A stretch of 64,000 nt of DNA from Pseudidiomarina donghaiensis (GCF_900116895.1 NZ_FPCF01000001.1:806001-870000), one strand, 5' to 3'; positions 25,384 through 35,825 are shown, counted from the first letter of the stretch. Made by a program: numbers and translations. Notes: generated from the sequence alone by a model not told the origin.

Positions 25384-27270
25384 CTAATCGTTGCAGCGAC
25401 TTACCTGAATGTTTTTGTGCGGTAAGGTTTTAACTAACGGTTCAGTAAGTGCCAATTGTAACGCTTTTTCGGTTTCAATATGTTCTATACAAACCCAGCA
25501 GTCTCGTTGCGTTTCTTTGCCGTAGTATAAAGCCGCATCGGCTAACTGAACTAGGGTTTGCCACGTTGCGCTAAACATTTGCGTATTAAACGGATAAATA
25601 ATACCACCAAGGGTGCACGTTAGCGTTACTTGCTCAGTTTTATTTACAACAAACGGCGTGCTTCTTACTGCTAAGCGTATGCGGTTAGCAATATCTTGAT
25701 AGGCCGTATTTTTGTCAACGCGACTAACGACCACAAATTCTTCGCCACCCCAGCGCACGAGCATATCGGTTTCGCGTATTGCTGATTCAACACGGCGGCT
25801 GAATTCGCACAGTACCTTATCGCCAACATCGTGGCCATAGGTGTCGTTAAACGATTTGAAATGGTCAATATCGAGTACAAAAATAGCTAATTCATACGGA
25901 TTTTTTTCTTCAATGGCACGCTTCACTAACTTTAATTCACGACCAATTTGTTGTTCAAAATAACGTCGATTATAAAGCCCAGTTAATGCGTCATGTACAC
26001 TCATTTGTTCAAATTGTTGTGCTAATTTTCGGTTCTTCTCTAAGCGTAAAGCAAATAGTAATACGGCCATAACTAATATGACGGTAATAGCAAACGTGAG
26101 TGTTACTTGGCTTTCGTGTTTTTCTTGCTCTGCTCGCTTGAGGGCTTTTTCGTTTTCAATTAGCTGTGACTTTAAACGCGACTCTTGCGTTAGGCGATTC
26201 AACTCAGCGTTTGAAGCAGCTATGGTTGAGCTCTGCTTAAGGCTTTTCTCAAGTTTATTAACAAATAATCTGTGTAAGCCATTTAGGCCTATTATACGAA
26301 TATTGTCGTCAGCATGCTGAGCAATACGCTTATATAAGTCTAGTTCTACTTCGACTGGAGTATTGGCCGATAACCTTTCGCAATTGGGTAAGCCACTAAT
26401 CTCGCTCCAATTCAGTAGTAACCAGTCGCGGTAGCAGTCGAGATATTGGGTATCAATTTCGTTACTGTGCGGGGAAGAATCAGCTTGCTGAAGATAGTTT
26501 CGCGCGAGTTCTAGTTGTTGTGTTTTGTATGCAGCTAGCGCCGAAAAAATGAGTGTAGATTTACGCAGGTCATTGCGGTTGATATCAACTTTTTCAAACC
26601 ACTCTAAGGCTTCGTCATATTTATGAACATGAAAGGCGTTGGCAACCCCTAAGTTGAAGTAGGTTAACGTAATGGCGCGATCGGAATAAGCAGCATCCTC
26701 AGGGTGTGATTGTTTTCGCTCTTTAAAGCGTTCAATAGTTTCTTTATGAAGCTGAATGCCCTTTGCTACATAGTCAGCATCGCCGTACATGATATAAAGC
26801 GTGGCGGTATTCAACATCAAGTCATTGAGTACAAAAAAGTTAATTTTATCGCCGAATTCGAGCCCTTGTTCGTAGGTGGCGAATGCAGCGCTGATGTTAC
26901 CTATGCTCGCTTGTGCCCAGCCTATCGACGATAGCATACGCGCGGCATCATTAATGCGATCGGCTTCAAGCGCGTCGGCATAGAACTGATACATTAATTC
27001 GATGGTTGTCTCATCGACATCTAACAATGATTCGACGCAAATAAAGCGGTAATCAAAGTCATCAGGCTTGGGCGGAGTTTCGCGACAAATTTCTTGCGCT
27101 TGAGCGTTATTGAAATCGCTGTAGTATTGATTAGCAAGTATACGCTGCTGTTGATAATGCGCGTCGTCTGCTTGGGGTTGGGCAGTGCTCGGCGCCCCTA
27201 AAAAAGCACCGAACAAAACGATGGAAAGTGTCAGATAGCGAATAGTATTGAGTCGTTTCCATCGGTACAT
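25384..27270 (-). CDS. diguanylate cyclase with periplasmic TPR-like sensor
   Basis: Protein of 628 residues that makes the second messenger cyclic di-GMP from two GTP. An N-terminal signal or anchor (about 10-30) precedes a helical region (about 35-340) with TPR-like repeats, then a coiled coil (about 345-388), a transmembrane helix (391-411) and a GGDEF domain (about 430-600). The active-site motif is GGEEF at 508-512. An RETD product-inhibition site (499-502) lies five residues before it. The sensor therefore faces the periplasm and the catalytic domain the cytoplasm. The ligand is unknown. Confidence 0.9.
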   Translation of the reverse strand: MYRWKRLNTIRYLTLSIVLFGAFLGAPSTAQPQADDAHYQQQRILANQYYSDFNNAQAQEICRETPPKPDDFDYRFICVESLLDVDETTIELMYQFYADALEADRINDAARMLSSIGWAQASIGNISAAFATYEQGLEFGDKINFFVLNDLMLNTATLYIMYGDADYVAKGIQLHKETIERFKERKQSHPEDAAYSDRAITLTYFNLGVANAFHVHKYDEALEWFEKVDINRNDLRKSTLIFSALAAYKTQQLELARNYLQQADSSPHSNEIDTQYLDCYRDWLLLNWSEISGLPNCERLSANTPVEVELDLYKRIAQHADDNIRIIGLNGLHRLFVNKLEKSLKQSSTIAASNAELNRLTQESRLKSQLIENEKALKRAEQEKHESQVTLTFAITVILVMAVLLFALRLEKNRKLAQQFEQMSVHDALTGLYNRRYFEQQIGRELKLVKRAIEEKNPYELAIFVLDIDHFKSFNDTYGHDVGDKVLCEFSRRVESAIRETDMLVRWGGEEFVVVSRVDKNTAYQDIANRIRLAVRSTPFVVNKTEQVTLTCTLGGIIYPFNTQMFSATWQTLVQLADAALYYGKETQRDCWVCIEHIETEKALQLALTEPLVKTLPHKNIQVSRCND

Positions 27271-27296
27271 CGAACACCTTATTTATTACATTATTA

Positions 27297-27992
27297 TTAT
27301 AGATGAACCTTTAGTAACAAATTTACATTGCGTTCGTCAACATTTGGAATGCCGAACTTGTTATTCCAATGAGCGTATTCAACACCCACATATAGGCGGT
27401 TGTCATAACCGATCATAGGGCCGATGTTGTACTTGAGCTGTGAGGTAAAGTTCATTTCGGCGGCATGACCTTCGCTGGCTGAAGACCAGTCGATAAATCC
27501 GTCGTAGTAGAAGTTTTCGGCAAAAGGCACGCCCCAAACGGCGGTGAGCTGATAGTTACTTTCGTAAAACTCGTTGCTACGGCGGTATGCATTGAGCTGT
27601 AAGTAATCAAAACCGGTTACATTTAAGTCGGTACCTAAGCCAATTAGATAGTTATCGAAGCCTTGGCCGATTTCCCAAGTGGTTGCCACGTAGGCGGCTT
27701 TGAATAGGTTATTTTCATTGAAATCCATGACTTTGAAGCGTGGTGACACTTCGGCATAAGTTTCGGTGTCGCCGTTATCTGACTTTAACCGGTCAACAAA
27801 TAAAAATGAGTCGCCCCAGCTGTAGCCGGCTGCATGTTCAAAGGTGAAAACTTGGCGGTTGGTGTCGCCAACTTCATAGTTTGAGCCATTTAAGTAGGTG
27901 GCGCTGATGTCTTGCCAGTTTATTTTGGCTTGGGCGGCTGGCGCTGCAACTAGAGTAGCTAAGGCTAGGGTGGTGAATAGCTTTTTGTTCAT
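27297..27992 (-). CDS. Tsx/OmpK-family outer-membrane channel
   Basis: Outer-membrane beta-barrel of 231 residues. A signal peptide (1-22, ending APAAQA) is followed by KINWQDISATYLNG and many alternating aromatic strands, ending LLLKVHL. The start INWQ...ATYL, FTFEHAAGYSWGDSFLFVD and the internal YDGFIDW are marks of the nucleoside-specific channel (Tsx) and vibrio OmpK family. It may import nucleosides. REP-like hairpins lie just upstream. Confidence 0.85.
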   Translation of the reverse strand: MNKKLFTTLALATLVAAPAAQAKINWQDISATYLNGSNYEVGDTNRQVFTFEHAAGYSWGDSFLFVDRLKSDNGDTETYAEVSPRFKVMDFNENNLFKAAYVATTWEIGQGFDNYLIGLGTDLNVTGFDYLQLNAYRRSNEFYESNYQLTAVWGVPFAENFYYDGFIDWSSASEGHAAEMNFTSQLKYNIGPMIGYDNRLYVGVEYAHWNNKFGIPNVDERNVNLLLKVHL

Positions 27993-28010
27993 ACATCATC
28001 TCGCGTTATC

Positions 28011-28201
28011 GTAGCCCGGCGTTTTACGCCGGGTGATGCACAGCATCGTTACTGTTCAATTTGGTGATCAAATTTTGCACCGTGGTCGCATGCGGCAATC
28101 ACAGCTGGCACCGTGGTCGCATGCGGCAATCACAGCTGGCACCGTGGTCGCATTTGGCAATCACAGCGCTTCGCGCTACCCGGCGTGGAACGCCGGGCTA
28201 C
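28011..28201. repeat. 31-bp tandem repeat bounded by inverted REP-like hairpins
   Basis: Two hairpins with the same 7-bp stem, CCCGGCG / CGCCGGG, lie at 28015-28033 and 28179-28197. They are extended by GTAG and CTAC in inverted orientation (28011-28021 against 28191-28201). Between them three tandem copies of a 31-bp unit start at 28077, 28108 and 28139. The first two are identical; the third has two changes and is shorter. A small stem, GATGC ACA GCATC, follows the first hairpin. A related hairpin occurs after uvrB. Confidence 0.8.
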
Positions 28202-28854
28202 AGCGGCCAGCCGCCGAGGGTTTTGTAGCGGTTGACCATGTAGCAGAAGAGTTCGGCTGTGCGTTCGGTGTCATATACGGCTGAGTGCGCTTGTTTACTG
28301 TCAAACTCAATGCCTGCTGCTTGGCAAGCCTTAATCAACACGGTTTGCCCCAAGAACACGGCAGCGAGGGCAGCGGTGTCGAAGGTAACAAACGGATGAA
28401 ACGGGTTACGCTTTAAATTGGCTCGCTCGGTTGCTGCCATAACAAAGCCGTGATCAAAGGTGGCATTGTGGCCAACCAAAATACACCGCTGACAACCGGC
28501 GTCTTTTTGGGCTTTGCGAATTGGTTTAAACATTTCTTTTAGTGCTAAAGATTCGTCCACAGCGCCGCGCAATGGCGAGTGGGGATCTATGCCATTAAAG
28601 TCGATGGCCGCCTGCTCAATATTTGCCCCTTCAAAGGGCTCAATGTGATAATGCAGGGTTTGGTCGGGCACTAACAAACCGTCGTCATTGAAACGTAAGG
28701 TCACCGCAGCAATTTCAAGTAACGCGTCGGTTTTCGCGTTAAAGCCAGCTGTTTCCACGTCAATAACCACCGGCATGTAGCCGCGAAAGCGACTTTTCAT
28801 CAGCTCGCCGGTAGTCGTTGTGTTTTCTACCGCTGGGGTTTGGTCAGTACTCAT
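28198..28854 (-). CDS. rnt: ribonuclease T
   Basis: DEDDh-family 3' to 5' exoribonuclease of 218 residues that trims tRNA CCA ends and matures 5S and 23S rRNA. The catalytic residues are in [11 protein letters not shown] (D and E), NATFDHGFV (D) and [11 protein letters not shown] (H and D). Length and motif spacing match E. coli RNase T. Its start overlaps the gloA stop by 4 bp (ATGA), so the two are coupled. Confidence 0.95.
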   Translation of the reverse strand: MSTDQTPAVENTTTTGELMKSRFRGYMPVVIDVETAGFNAKTDALLEIAAVTLRFNDDGLLVPDQTLHYHIEPFEGANIEQAAIDFNGIDPHSPLRGAVDESLALKEMFKPIRKAQKDAGCQRCILVGHNATFDHGFVMAATERANLKRNPFHPFVTFDTAALAAVFLGQTVLIKACQAAGIEFDSKQAHSAVYDTERTAELFCYMVNRYKTLGGWPL

Positions 28855-29255
28855 AAATCTCCAGGATTTTTGGCGCTGCGATCGATCAATTCAATGGCAT
28901 AGCCGTCTGGGTCGCGTACAAATGCAATGATGGTTTTGCCGCCTTTCACTGGGCCTGGCTCGCGGTAAACATCTGCACCTGCAGCTTTTAGTTTATCGCA
29001 TAACCCGTAAATATCTTCGACGCCGATGGCAATGTGGCCAAATGCACCACCATGTTCGTATTCGCTAACGCCCCAGTTATAGGTGAGCTCTAGCACGGTG
29101 TGGTCTATTTCGTCGCCATAACCGACAAAAGCCAGCGAGTATTTGTATTCTTCGTTGTCAGCTGTTCGCAACAATTTCATGCCCAAGTTTTGGGTGTAAA
29201 AATCAATTGAACGTTGCATGTCGCCAACACGAAGCATGGTGTGTAATAAACGCAT
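28851..29255 (-). CDS. gloA: lactoylglutathione lyase (glyoxalase I)
   Basis: Metal enzyme of 134 residues that converts the hemithioacetal of methylglyoxal and glutathione to S-lactoylglutathione. The metal ligands are visible as His5 (LLHTML), Glu in VLELTYN, His in GHIAIGV and Glu in YAIELIDR. Its length equals the nickel-dependent bacterial form. It lies 14 bp downstream of nth in the same direction. Confidence 0.95.
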   Translation of the reverse strand: MRLLHTMLRVGDMQRSIDFYTQNLGMKLLRTADNEEYKYSLAFVGYGDEIDHTVLELTYNWGVSEYEHGGAFGHIAIGVEDIYGLCDKLKAAGADVYREPGPVKGGKTIIAFVRDPDGYAIELIDRSAKNPGDL

Positions 29256-29269
29256 GAAAAATACTCCTA

Positions 29270-29905
29270 TTAGTCGTCTGTTTTGTCTTTAAACTCGCAC
29301 AAGTCTTCAATAATACAGCTGCCACAGCGTGGTTTGCGGGCGATACAGGTATATCGACCATGCAAAATAAACCAGTGGTGCGCGTCTACTTTAAACTCGC
29401 TCGGTATGACTTTTTCTAAGCGATCTTCTACCGCACGAACGGTTTTGCCTGGCGCAAACTTAGTGCGGTTTGCGACGCGAAAAATATGGGTATCGACGGC
29501 AATGGTCGGCCAGCCAAAGGCGGTGTTTAATACCACGTTCGCGGTTTTACGGCCCACGCCCGGTAACGCCTCAAGCGCTTCGCGGCTTTCTGGTACTTCG
29601 CCGTTATAGTCGCGTACTAATATTTCACAGGTTTTGATAACGTTTTCGGCTTTTGAATTAAACAAACCGATGGTTTTAATATAGTCGCGAACGCCCTCAA
29701 GGCCTAAGTCAAGCATGGCTTGTGGGGTGCGTGCTGCTGGGAACAAGTGTTTGGTGGCTTTATTAACGCCCACATCGGTAGCCTGTGCCGACAGCAATAC
29801 GGCTATCAACAACTCAAATGTTGAGCTGTATTCCAACTCGGTGGTTGGGTTTGGGTTGTTGGCGCGCAGGCGCTCAAGTATTTCAATTCGTTTTTGTTTG
29901 TTCAT
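29270..29905 (-). CDS. nth: endonuclease III
   Basis: DNA glycosylase and AP lyase of 211 residues for oxidised pyrimidines. The helix-hairpin-helix [15 protein letters not shown] carries the catalytic lysine, and VDTHIFRV carries the catalytic aspartate. Four cysteines near the end (C-x6-C-x2-C-x5-C from CIARKPRC to LC) bind the [4Fe-4S] cluster. As in E. coli it is the last gene after rnfE. Confidence 0.96.
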   Translation of the reverse strand: MNKQKRIEILERLRANNPNPTTELEYSSTFELLIAVLLSAQATDVGVNKATKHLFPAARTPQAMLDLGLEGVRDYIKTIGLFNSKAENVIKTCEILVRDYNGEVPESREALEALPGVGRKTANVVLNTAFGWPTIAVDTHIFRVANRTKFAPGKTVRAVEDRLEKVIPSEFKVDAHHWFILHGRYTCIARKPRCGSCIIEDLCEFKDKTDD

Positions 29906-29924
29906 AGCAAATCAATATGACCCA

Positions 29925-30614
29925 TTACTGAGAAGTGACGCGCGCACGCGTGACCACTTTTTCGGGTTTTTCAGCGCGGGCGGCGCGGTATTGGTCAATC
30001 CAATTTTTACCGGCAATAATAAAGCCCATAACAATAAATGCGCCCGGCGGCAATATTGCCAGTAGCAATGGGTAGTCTACGGTGAATAACTCAATGCGCA
30101 AGCCTGCAGCCCATTCGCCAAGTAACAAGTTGGCGCCGTCAAATAGGGTGCCGTTACCGATAATTTCGCGAATACCGCCTAATAGTACCAAAACTAAGGT
30201 AAAGCCCAAGCCCATCATTAAGCCGTCGAAGGCTGCGTGGTGCCATGGATTTTTCGACGCGTAAGCTTCGGCGCGGCCAATAATGGCGCAGTTGGTCACA
30301 ATAAGCGGAATAAAAATACCCAGCGCTTGATACAAGCCATATACGTACGCGTTCATCAGCAATTGAATGACGGTGACAAAGGTCGCAATCACCATAACAA
30401 ACACGGGAATGCGGATTTCTTTGGGGACAAACTCACGCACTAACGACACGGTGATGTTTGAGCCGATTAAGACTAATAAGGTGGCTAAACCTAAGCCCAA
30501 TGCGTTGGTTACTGTTGCCGTAACGGCCAGCAACGGGCATAAGCCTAATAACTGAACTAACGCTGGGTTGTTGTTCCAAAGCCCTTGCCAAGTGAGTTCT
30601 TTGTAGGTGCTCAT
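29925..30614 (-). CDS. rnfE: Rnf electron transport complex subunit E
   Basis: Inner-membrane subunit of 229 residues with six hydrophobic helices, paralogous to RnfA. Conserved features are [26 protein letters not shown] and the cluster-ligand region around [15 protein letters not shown]. The complex couples electron flow between ferredoxin-type carriers and NAD to ion movement. In enterobacteria the same genes (rsx) reduce SoxR. Its start overlaps the rnfG stop by 4 bp. Confidence 0.95.
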   Translation of the reverse strand: MSTYKELTWQGLWNNNPALVQLLGLCPLLAVTATVTNALGLGLATLLVLIGSNITVSLVREFVPKEIRIPVFVMVIATFVTVIQLLMNAYVYGLYQALGIFIPLIVTNCAIIGRAEAYASKNPWHHAAFDGLMMGLGFTLVLVLLGGIREIIGNGTLFDGANLLLGEWAAGLRIELFTVDYPLLLAILPPGAFIVMGFIIAGKNWIDQYRAARAEKPEKVVTRARVTSQ

Positions 30615-31273
30615 TGCGGTTCTCCTACGGTATCAATAGTGTCGGCGGGCGCATGACAGTTTGCCGGAGCTGTAAACCATACTTGTTGCTCTTTCTCAAA
30701 CACAATAGCGGCACGTTTTACCGCTTGTACAACGGCGCGTGGGGTAATGGTTGCGCCAGTAAATTGGTCAAACATGCCGCCGTCACGCTTTACTGCCCAG
30801 CGGGTATCATCAGTACCGTTTACGCGCTGACCGTTAAAGCTAAGAATCCAGTTGTTCTTGCGCAGTTCTATTTTGTCACCAAGCCCAGGTGTTTCTTGGT
30901 GTTGCAAGGTGCGCACCCCAGCTACAGAGCCGTCAACATTCATTGCTACCAACAAATGAATTGCACCGCTGTATCCATTGGGCGCTGTCACTTCCATAGC
31001 GGCTGCGGTTGGCTGTCCGTCAACAAGCGCGCGGTAAACACGGCGAGGCTGCACACCTAAATCGGGGTGGCTAATGAGCGTGCAGCTGTCATATAAGTCA
31101 TTATCATGCTTACTGGCTGGAATAATTTGGTTTAAAACGCGTAACAGTTCCTGCTGTTGTTGGCGCTCAATTTCGTCTTCAGTTAGTAGCGACGTCATGA
31201 CCACTAAAAAGGTCGCTATTACAGCGAACCCAGCCAAAATAAGACCATTACGTTGCATGCTTTTTAAGATCAT
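30611..31273 (-). CDS. rnfG: Rnf electron transport complex subunit G
   Basis: Subunit of 220 residues. An N-terminal transmembrane anchor (about 8-28) holds a periplasmic FMN-binding domain. The threonine that carries covalent FMN is in [12 protein letters not shown], and [14 protein letters not shown] is conserved. I chose the ATG at 31273, which overlaps the rnfD stop as ATGA. The open frame extends further upstream into rnfD without family similarity. Confidence 0.94.
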   Translation of the reverse strand: MILKSMQRNGLILAGFAVIATFLVVMTSLLTEDEIERQQQQELLRVLNQIIPASKHDNDLYDSCTLISHPDLGVQPRRVYRALVDGQPTAAAMEVTAPNGYSGAIHLLVAMNVDGSVAGVRTLQHQETPGLGDKIELRKNNWILSFNGQRVNGTDDTRWAVKRDGGMFDQFTGATITPRAVVQAVKRAAIVFEKEQQVWFTAPANCHAPADTIDTVGEPQ

Positions 31274-32328
31274 GAGCGACCTCCGTGCCCATAGGCTATC
31301 GGTTGGGTGTAGCGGTCGATAACGGGTACGCACATGTTGGCTAACAGCACGGCAAAGGCTACCGCGTCTGGGTAGCCGCCCCAGGTGCGAATTGCAAACA
31401 CAATAAAGCCAACGAGCAGCCCAAATACCCAACGACCTTTGTTAGACGTCGCAGCCGTGACGGGGTCGGTGGCAATGAAAAATGCACCCAACATAGTGGC
31501 ACCGCTAAGTAGGTGCAACATTGGGGTAATGGCTTGGTCGGGGTTAAACAACCAGTAAATAGCAGCGGGCACCAACAAGCCGACCAACATGCCGCCAGGT
31601 ATGTGCCAGCTAATGATTTTTTGCTTAATGAGTACTAAACCACCCGCTAAAAATGCAAAATTAACCCAAGCCCAACCGATACCAGCAATATCGCCGAAAA
31701 TAGGTTTATTTAGTGCCTCAGTTAAGGTTAATTGATGATTTAAATCATTGCGTAAGCTATCAAGTGGGGTTGCCATGGTCATGCCGTCAATGCCCATGCG
31801 CAGTTGCTCAAGGTTATAGCCAGCGCTGGTGAACCCAGTGAAAATAAGGTTGAGAGTGTCGGTAATACTTACCTGAATTTGTGCCAATTCGGCAGGAATA
31901 GGCCAGCTTGTCATTTGCACCGGAAAGCTGACAAGCAGTAACACATAGCCAGCCATGGCTGGGTTAAACAAGTTTTGCCCCACGCCGCCATAGACGTGTT
32001 TGACCACCACAATGGCAAACGCCGTACCCATAACAATAATCCACCAAGGCGCTAAGGCTGGAATACTTACCGCCAGCAATACCGCGGTAACAATTGCGGT
32101 GTGATCTTGCCAAGCATGGCCAATAGGGCGGCCACGCATGCGCATACACAAACCTTCAGCAACCCAAGCGGTGAAGAGCGCTAGCGCTAATTGAATATAA
32201 ACGCCAAAACCAAAAAAATATGTTTGTACCAGCACGCCAGGAATTAACGCTAAATACACCCAGCGCATTACTTGCTGCGTGGTACGGCGTTGGTGGGTGT
32301 GGGGCGAAGCCGCTATTTTAAAGGTCAT
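31270..32328 (-). CDS. rnfD: Rnf electron transport complex subunit D
   Basis: Integral membrane subunit of 352 residues with about eight to ten helices. The covalent FMN site is SGATMLGAFFIATDPVTA. RnfD forms the ion path with RnfA and RnfE. Its start overlaps the rnfC stop by 4 bp. Confidence 0.95.
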   Translation of the reverse strand: MTFKIAASPHTHQRRTTQQVMRWVYLALIPGVLVQTYFFGFGVYIQLALALFTAWVAEGLCMRMRGRPIGHAWQDHTAIVTAVLLAVSIPALAPWWIIVMGTAFAIVVVKHVYGGVGQNLFNPAMAGYVLLLVSFPVQMTSWPIPAELAQIQVSITDTLNLIFTGFTSAGYNLEQLRMGIDGMTMATPLDSLRNDLNHQLTLTEALNKPIFGDIAGIGWAWVNFAFLAGGLVLIKQKIISWHIPGGMLVGLLVPAAIYWLFNPDQAITPMLHLLSGATMLGAFFIATDPVTAATSNKGRWVFGLLVGFIVFAIRTWGGYPDAVAFAVLLANMCVPVIDRYTQPIAYGHGGRS

Positions 32329-33935
32329 TCGTCGTCACCTTCTTGGTTTTGTTTGGCTGCGGCAGCCGCTTGTGCTGCTTTGCGTGCTTTGGCACGAGCA
32401 ATCGCTGCTTGCACGGCGTCTTGCGGATTATCGCCGCCTTGGGCAACCGCTTCGGCTTGGGCTTTTTTACGTGCTTCGGCGGCTTTGCGATGACGCTCAA
32501 GGCGCTCTTGTTTTTCTCGCTCTAGGCGTTCTTGGCGCGCTTCAAAGCGTTCTCGAGCCACTTCGGCTTTGGCTTTTTCACGCGCAATATTTCGAATTTC
32601 AGCTTTGGCCTTACGGTAATAATGAACCAGCGGAATTTCACTTGGGCACACGTAGGCACAGGCGCCACACTCAATGCAGTCAAATAGGTTTTGTTGTTCT
32701 AAACCATCATAGTCTTTGGCTTTGGCCAGCCACTGCATTTGTTGCGGCAGTAATTGGGCTGGGCACACATCGGCGCAGGCGCCGCAGCGAATACAGTTCA
32801 TTTCTTCAGCCGCGGGAGCTAATTCTTGGTTGCTCGGCACTAAAATGCAGTTGGTTATTTTTACCACCGGTACGTCTAAGTCAGGTAGGGTGAAGCCCAT
32901 CATTGGGCCGCCCATAATCACTCGCTGTTCTTGTTTAGAGTCTGCAACAGGCTCAAAGCCGCACTGGTTCAATAGCTCGGCCACGGTAGTGCCTATGCGT
33001 ACCCAGTAGTTTCCTGGCTTGGCGATATTGTCACCGGTAACAGTAACCACGCGCTCAATTAACGGCTTTCCGTTTAACACCGCCTGCGCGACAGCATAGG
33101 CGGTACCGACGTTTTGCATGACTAATCCAACGTCGATAGGCAGCCCACGGCTCGGCACTTGGCGACCAGTAAGTAGCTGAATAAGTTGCTTTTCGCCACC
33201 CGACGGGTACTTGGTGGGTACCACGCGCAAGGCCAGCTGTGGGTAGTTGGGCAATAATGCTTCAAAAGCTGCTATGGCTTCTGGTTTATTTGCCTCAATG
33301 GCGATCAGTGCTTTTTCGCAGCCGGCAATATGCAACAGAATTTCTGTGCCATCGATAATGGTTTGCGCGTGCTCGCGCATTAATCGGTCGTCAGCCGAGA
33401 TATACGGCTCGCATTCAACGCCATTAATAATTAAGTAATCCAATGGCCGTTGTAGGGCTAATTTTTGTGCCGTCGGGAAGCCTGCGCCACCTAAACCAGC
33501 CACGCCAGCTTGGCGAATACGGTCGAGCAATTCAGCGCGGCTTAAGCTGGTGTAGTCGGCAAGTGGTGCAAAGCTATAAAACTCGTCGTTACCGTCAGCG
33601 TCAATGGTAATGACGGTGTCGGTAAGGCCCGACGGGTGGGCAATACGGCCAGGGCCTATAGCACTTACCGTGCCTGAGGTTGGGGCGTGCACCGGTAAGG
33701 CATTATTAATTCCCACTTGAGTTAATGGCTGGCCTGCTTTTACGTTATCACCGACCGCCACCAATAAGTCGCCGACCGGGCCTGAGTGCTGTTTAATGGG
33801 CACAATAAACTGCTTCGCCAACGGCAATACTTCAATAGGGGTGCTATTGGAACGGTCTTTACGCTCCGGTGGGTGAATGCCCCCCGGGAAAGTCCAAATA
33901 TGACCGGCTTCAATCGCTTTCGTGGCTGCAGACAT
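32325..33935 (-). CDS. rnfC: Rnf electron transport complex subunit C
   Basis: Peripheral cytoplasmic subunit of 536 residues that binds NADH and FMN. The NAD/FMN-binding GLGGAGFPTAQKL motif is followed by two [4Fe-4S] motifs, CIRCGACADVC and CIECGACAYVC. The C-terminus (about 445-536) is a charged, alanine-rich coiled coil, much shorter than in E. coli RsxC, where this tail is repetitive. The ATG at 33933-33935 overlaps the rnfB stop by one base (TAATG). Confidence 0.95.
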   Translation of the reverse strand: MSAATKAIEAGHIWTFPGGIHPPERKDRSNSTPIEVLPLAKQFIVPIKQHSGPVGDLLVAVGDNVKAGQPLTQVGINNALPVHAPTSGTVSAIGPGRIAHPSGLTDTVITIDADGNDEFYSFAPLADYTSLSRAELLDRIRQAGVAGLGGAGFPTAQKLALQRPLDYLIINGVECEPYISADDRLMREHAQTIIDGTEILLHIAGCEKALIAIEANKPEAIAAFEALLPNYPQLALRVVPTKYPSGGEKQLIQLLTGRQVPSRGLPIDVGLVMQNVGTAYAVAQAVLNGKPLIERVVTVTGDNIAKPGNYWVRIGTTVAELLNQCGFEPVADSKQEQRVIMGGPMMGFTLPDLDVPVVKITNCILVPSNQELAPAAEEMNCIRCGACADVCPAQLLPQQMQWLAKAKDYDGLEQQNLFDCIECGACAYVCPSEIPLVHYYRKAKAEIRNIAREKAKAEVARERFEARQERLEREKQERLERHRKAAEARKKAQAEAVAQGGDNPQDAVQAAIARAKARKAAQAAAAAKQNQEGDDE

Positions 33936-34498
33936 TAGTGCGACGACTCCACATTTTTCACAGGTATTTGTTGTAAGTCCCACTGCCAATTGTCGGGGCG
34001 AACGGGCACTGGCACCATATCAATGCAATCAACAGGGCATGGTTCAACACATAGGTCACAGCCGGTGCACTCGTGGGCAATGACTGTGTGCATTTGTTTC
34101 GCGGCGCCCAAAATGGCATCGACAGGGCAAGCTTGAATACATTTCGTGCAGCCAATGCACTCGTCTTCACGAATGACCGCCACTTTTTTAACGTCTTCTT
34201 CGCCATGTGCGGCGTCGAGCGGCTTGGCTTCGACCCCCATTAAGTCGGCGAGTGAGTTAATCGTGGCTTGGCCGCCGGGTGGGCATTTATTGATTTCATC
34301 GCCGTTGGCAATAGCTTCCGCGTATGGGCGGCAGCCTGGGTAGCCGCACTGGCCACATTGGGTTTGTGGCAGCAGGGCATCAATTTGGTCAACAATAGGG
34401 TCACTTTCAACCCGAAAGCGAACCGCCGCAAAGCCCAGTACCAAGCCGAAGGCTAACGCTAATACACCTAATACAATGAGTGCAGTTACAACAGTCAT
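33935..34498 (-). CDS. rnfB: Rnf electron transport complex subunit B
   Basis: Electron-transfer subunit of 187 residues. An N-terminal membrane anchor (about 5-25) is followed by the Fe-S domain CGQCGYPGC and two ferredoxin motifs, [12 protein letters not shown] and [12 protein letters not shown]. It passes electrons to the membrane subunits. The start overlaps the rnfA stop as ATGA. Confidence 0.96.
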   Translation of the reverse strand: MTVVTALIVLGVLALAFGLVLGFAAVRFRVESDPIVDQIDALLPQTQCGQCGYPGCRPYAEAIANGDEINKCPPGGQATINSLADLMGVEAKPLDAAHGEEDVKKVAVIREDECIGCTKCIQACPVDAILGAAKQMHTVIAHECTGCDLCVEPCPVDCIDMVPVPVRPDNWQWDLQQIPVKNVESSH

Positions 34499-35079
34499 GC
34501 CGTAGTCACCAGTCCGCTAAAGCCCATGAACGCAAGTGACATAAGGCCGGCGGTGATCATCGCAACAGCAGCGCCTTTGAATGGCAGGGGCACGTCGGCA
34601 GCGGCTAAACGTTCGCGTAGTGCAGAAAATAATATCAGCACCAATGAAAAACCGACGGCGGCGCCGAAACCATAAATAATCGACTCTATAAAGTTGTGCT
34701 GTTCATTAATGTTCAGCAAGGCAACGCCAAGTACCGCACAGTTGGTGGTAATGAGCGGTAAGAAAATGCCAAGTAAACGGTACAGCGTCGGACTAGTTTT
34801 GTGCACCACCATTTCGGTAAATTGCACCACAACGGCAATAACCAAAATAAAGCTCAGGGTCTGCAATGCCATGAGATCAAGTGGCACTAAAATATATTCA
34901 CTGACTAAATAACTTGAAACCGATGCTAGTGTTAGCACGAATGTGGTTGCTGCAGACATGCCAACGGCCGTTTCCAACTTATTGGAAACGCCCATAAATG
35001 GGCAGAGCCCTAGAAATTTTACCAACACGAAATTGTTGACTAGTACTGTTGCCACCAACAGCAGTAGGTAGTCACCCAT
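34495..35079 (-). CDS. rnfA: Rnf electron transport complex subunit A
   Basis: Six-helix inner-membrane subunit of 194 residues and the first gene of rnfABCDGE-nth. The start [24 protein letters not shown] is the conserved N-terminus, and [11 protein letters not shown] is the cluster-ligand region. The ATG at 35079 was chosen over an upstream in-frame ATG at 35166, which adds an unrelated sequence. The 209-bp gap to the divergent PAP2 gene should hold the operon promoter. Confidence 0.95.
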   Translation of the reverse strand: MGDYLLLLVATVLVNNFVLVKFLGLCPFMGVSNKLETAVGMSAATTFVLTLASVSSYLVSEYILVPLDLMALQTLSFILVIAVVVQFTEMVVHKTSPTLYRLLGIFLPLITTNCAVLGVALLNINEQHNFIESIIYGFGAAVGFSLVLILFSALRERLAAADVPLPFKGAAVAMITAGLMSLAFMGFSGLVTTA

Positions 35080-35288
35080 GGTTGCTTCCGTCCGATTGCA
35101 ATGAATGGGCGATATTATCGAATGTTTAGCGCTTTGAAACAACCGATAGACTGTAGTGTTATTCATATTTGTTGGATATTTTCTAGCACATTGTCATGAA
35201 AGGTTCACAAATCTGTCACTGAGCTGTTACTCACATTGGCTAAATTTCGTTCAAGTCAGGCACGGCAAGCCACAAGAGGCGAGAACGT

Positions 35289-35825
35289 ATGACAGCTTTT
35301 ATGACCCGTTGGGTTGGACGACTAAGCCAGTTTGATCAACGTAGTTTTCACTGGCTTAATGGCCGCGCCAGGCGCTGGTGCGGGCACAAGGTAACGCGCT
35401 GGATTTCGCGTTCGGGTGACGGCTATAGCTATGCCATTATCGCGTGCTTGCTAGCCAGTTTTCATGGCACCGAAAGTTTGCCGCTCATTACCACGTTAGT
35501 TATTGGTTTTGCTGTAGAAATACCGCTATTTACCCTGCTTAAAAGGCTGCTAAAACGGCAGCGGCCATACCAAAGATTTCCTTCGTTTCATGCGGCTATT
35601 ATGGCCCACGACCAGTTTAGCTTTCCTTCGGGCCATACCACGGCCGCATTTTTATTCGCTGGCATTATGAGCGCGTATTTTCCGGCATGGATTAGCTTGT
35701 TTTATGTATGGGCAGTTGCGGTGGGTTTATCGCGTGTATTACTTGGCGTGCATTATCCCGGAGATATCGCTGCAGGCGCCTTATTAGGTTCAGCACTAGC
35801 ATGGCTAGCATTGGGGGTTGTATGA
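35289..35825 (+). CDS. PAP2-family membrane phosphatase
   Basis: Membrane phosphatase of 178 residues, probably acting on a lipid phosphate. The three PAP2 motifs are KRLLKRQRP, FPSGHTT and SRVLLGVHYPGD. About five hydrophobic helices are present. GAGAACGT precedes the ATG. Its stop overlaps the next gene, a glycosyltransferase, as ATGA, which points to joint work on an envelope lipid or glycolipid. Confidence 0.85.
   Translation: MTAFMTRWVGRLSQFDQRSFHWLNGRARRWCGHKVTRWISRSGDGYSYAIIACLLASFHGTESLPLITTLVIGFAVEIPLFTLLKRLLKRQRPYQRFPSFHAAIMAHDQFSFPSGHTTAAFLFAGIMSAYFPAWISLFYVWAVAVGLSRVLLGVHYPGDIAAGALLGSALAWLALGVV

Noticed and set aside
28077-28167. 31-bp repeats as a CRISPR array
   Set aside because: The copies are directly adjacent, with no spacers between them and no cas genes nearby.
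30611-31432. Long N-terminal extension of RnfG
   Set aside because: The extra residues overlap rnfD in another frame. The ATG at 31273 overlaps the rnfD stop and fits the family length.
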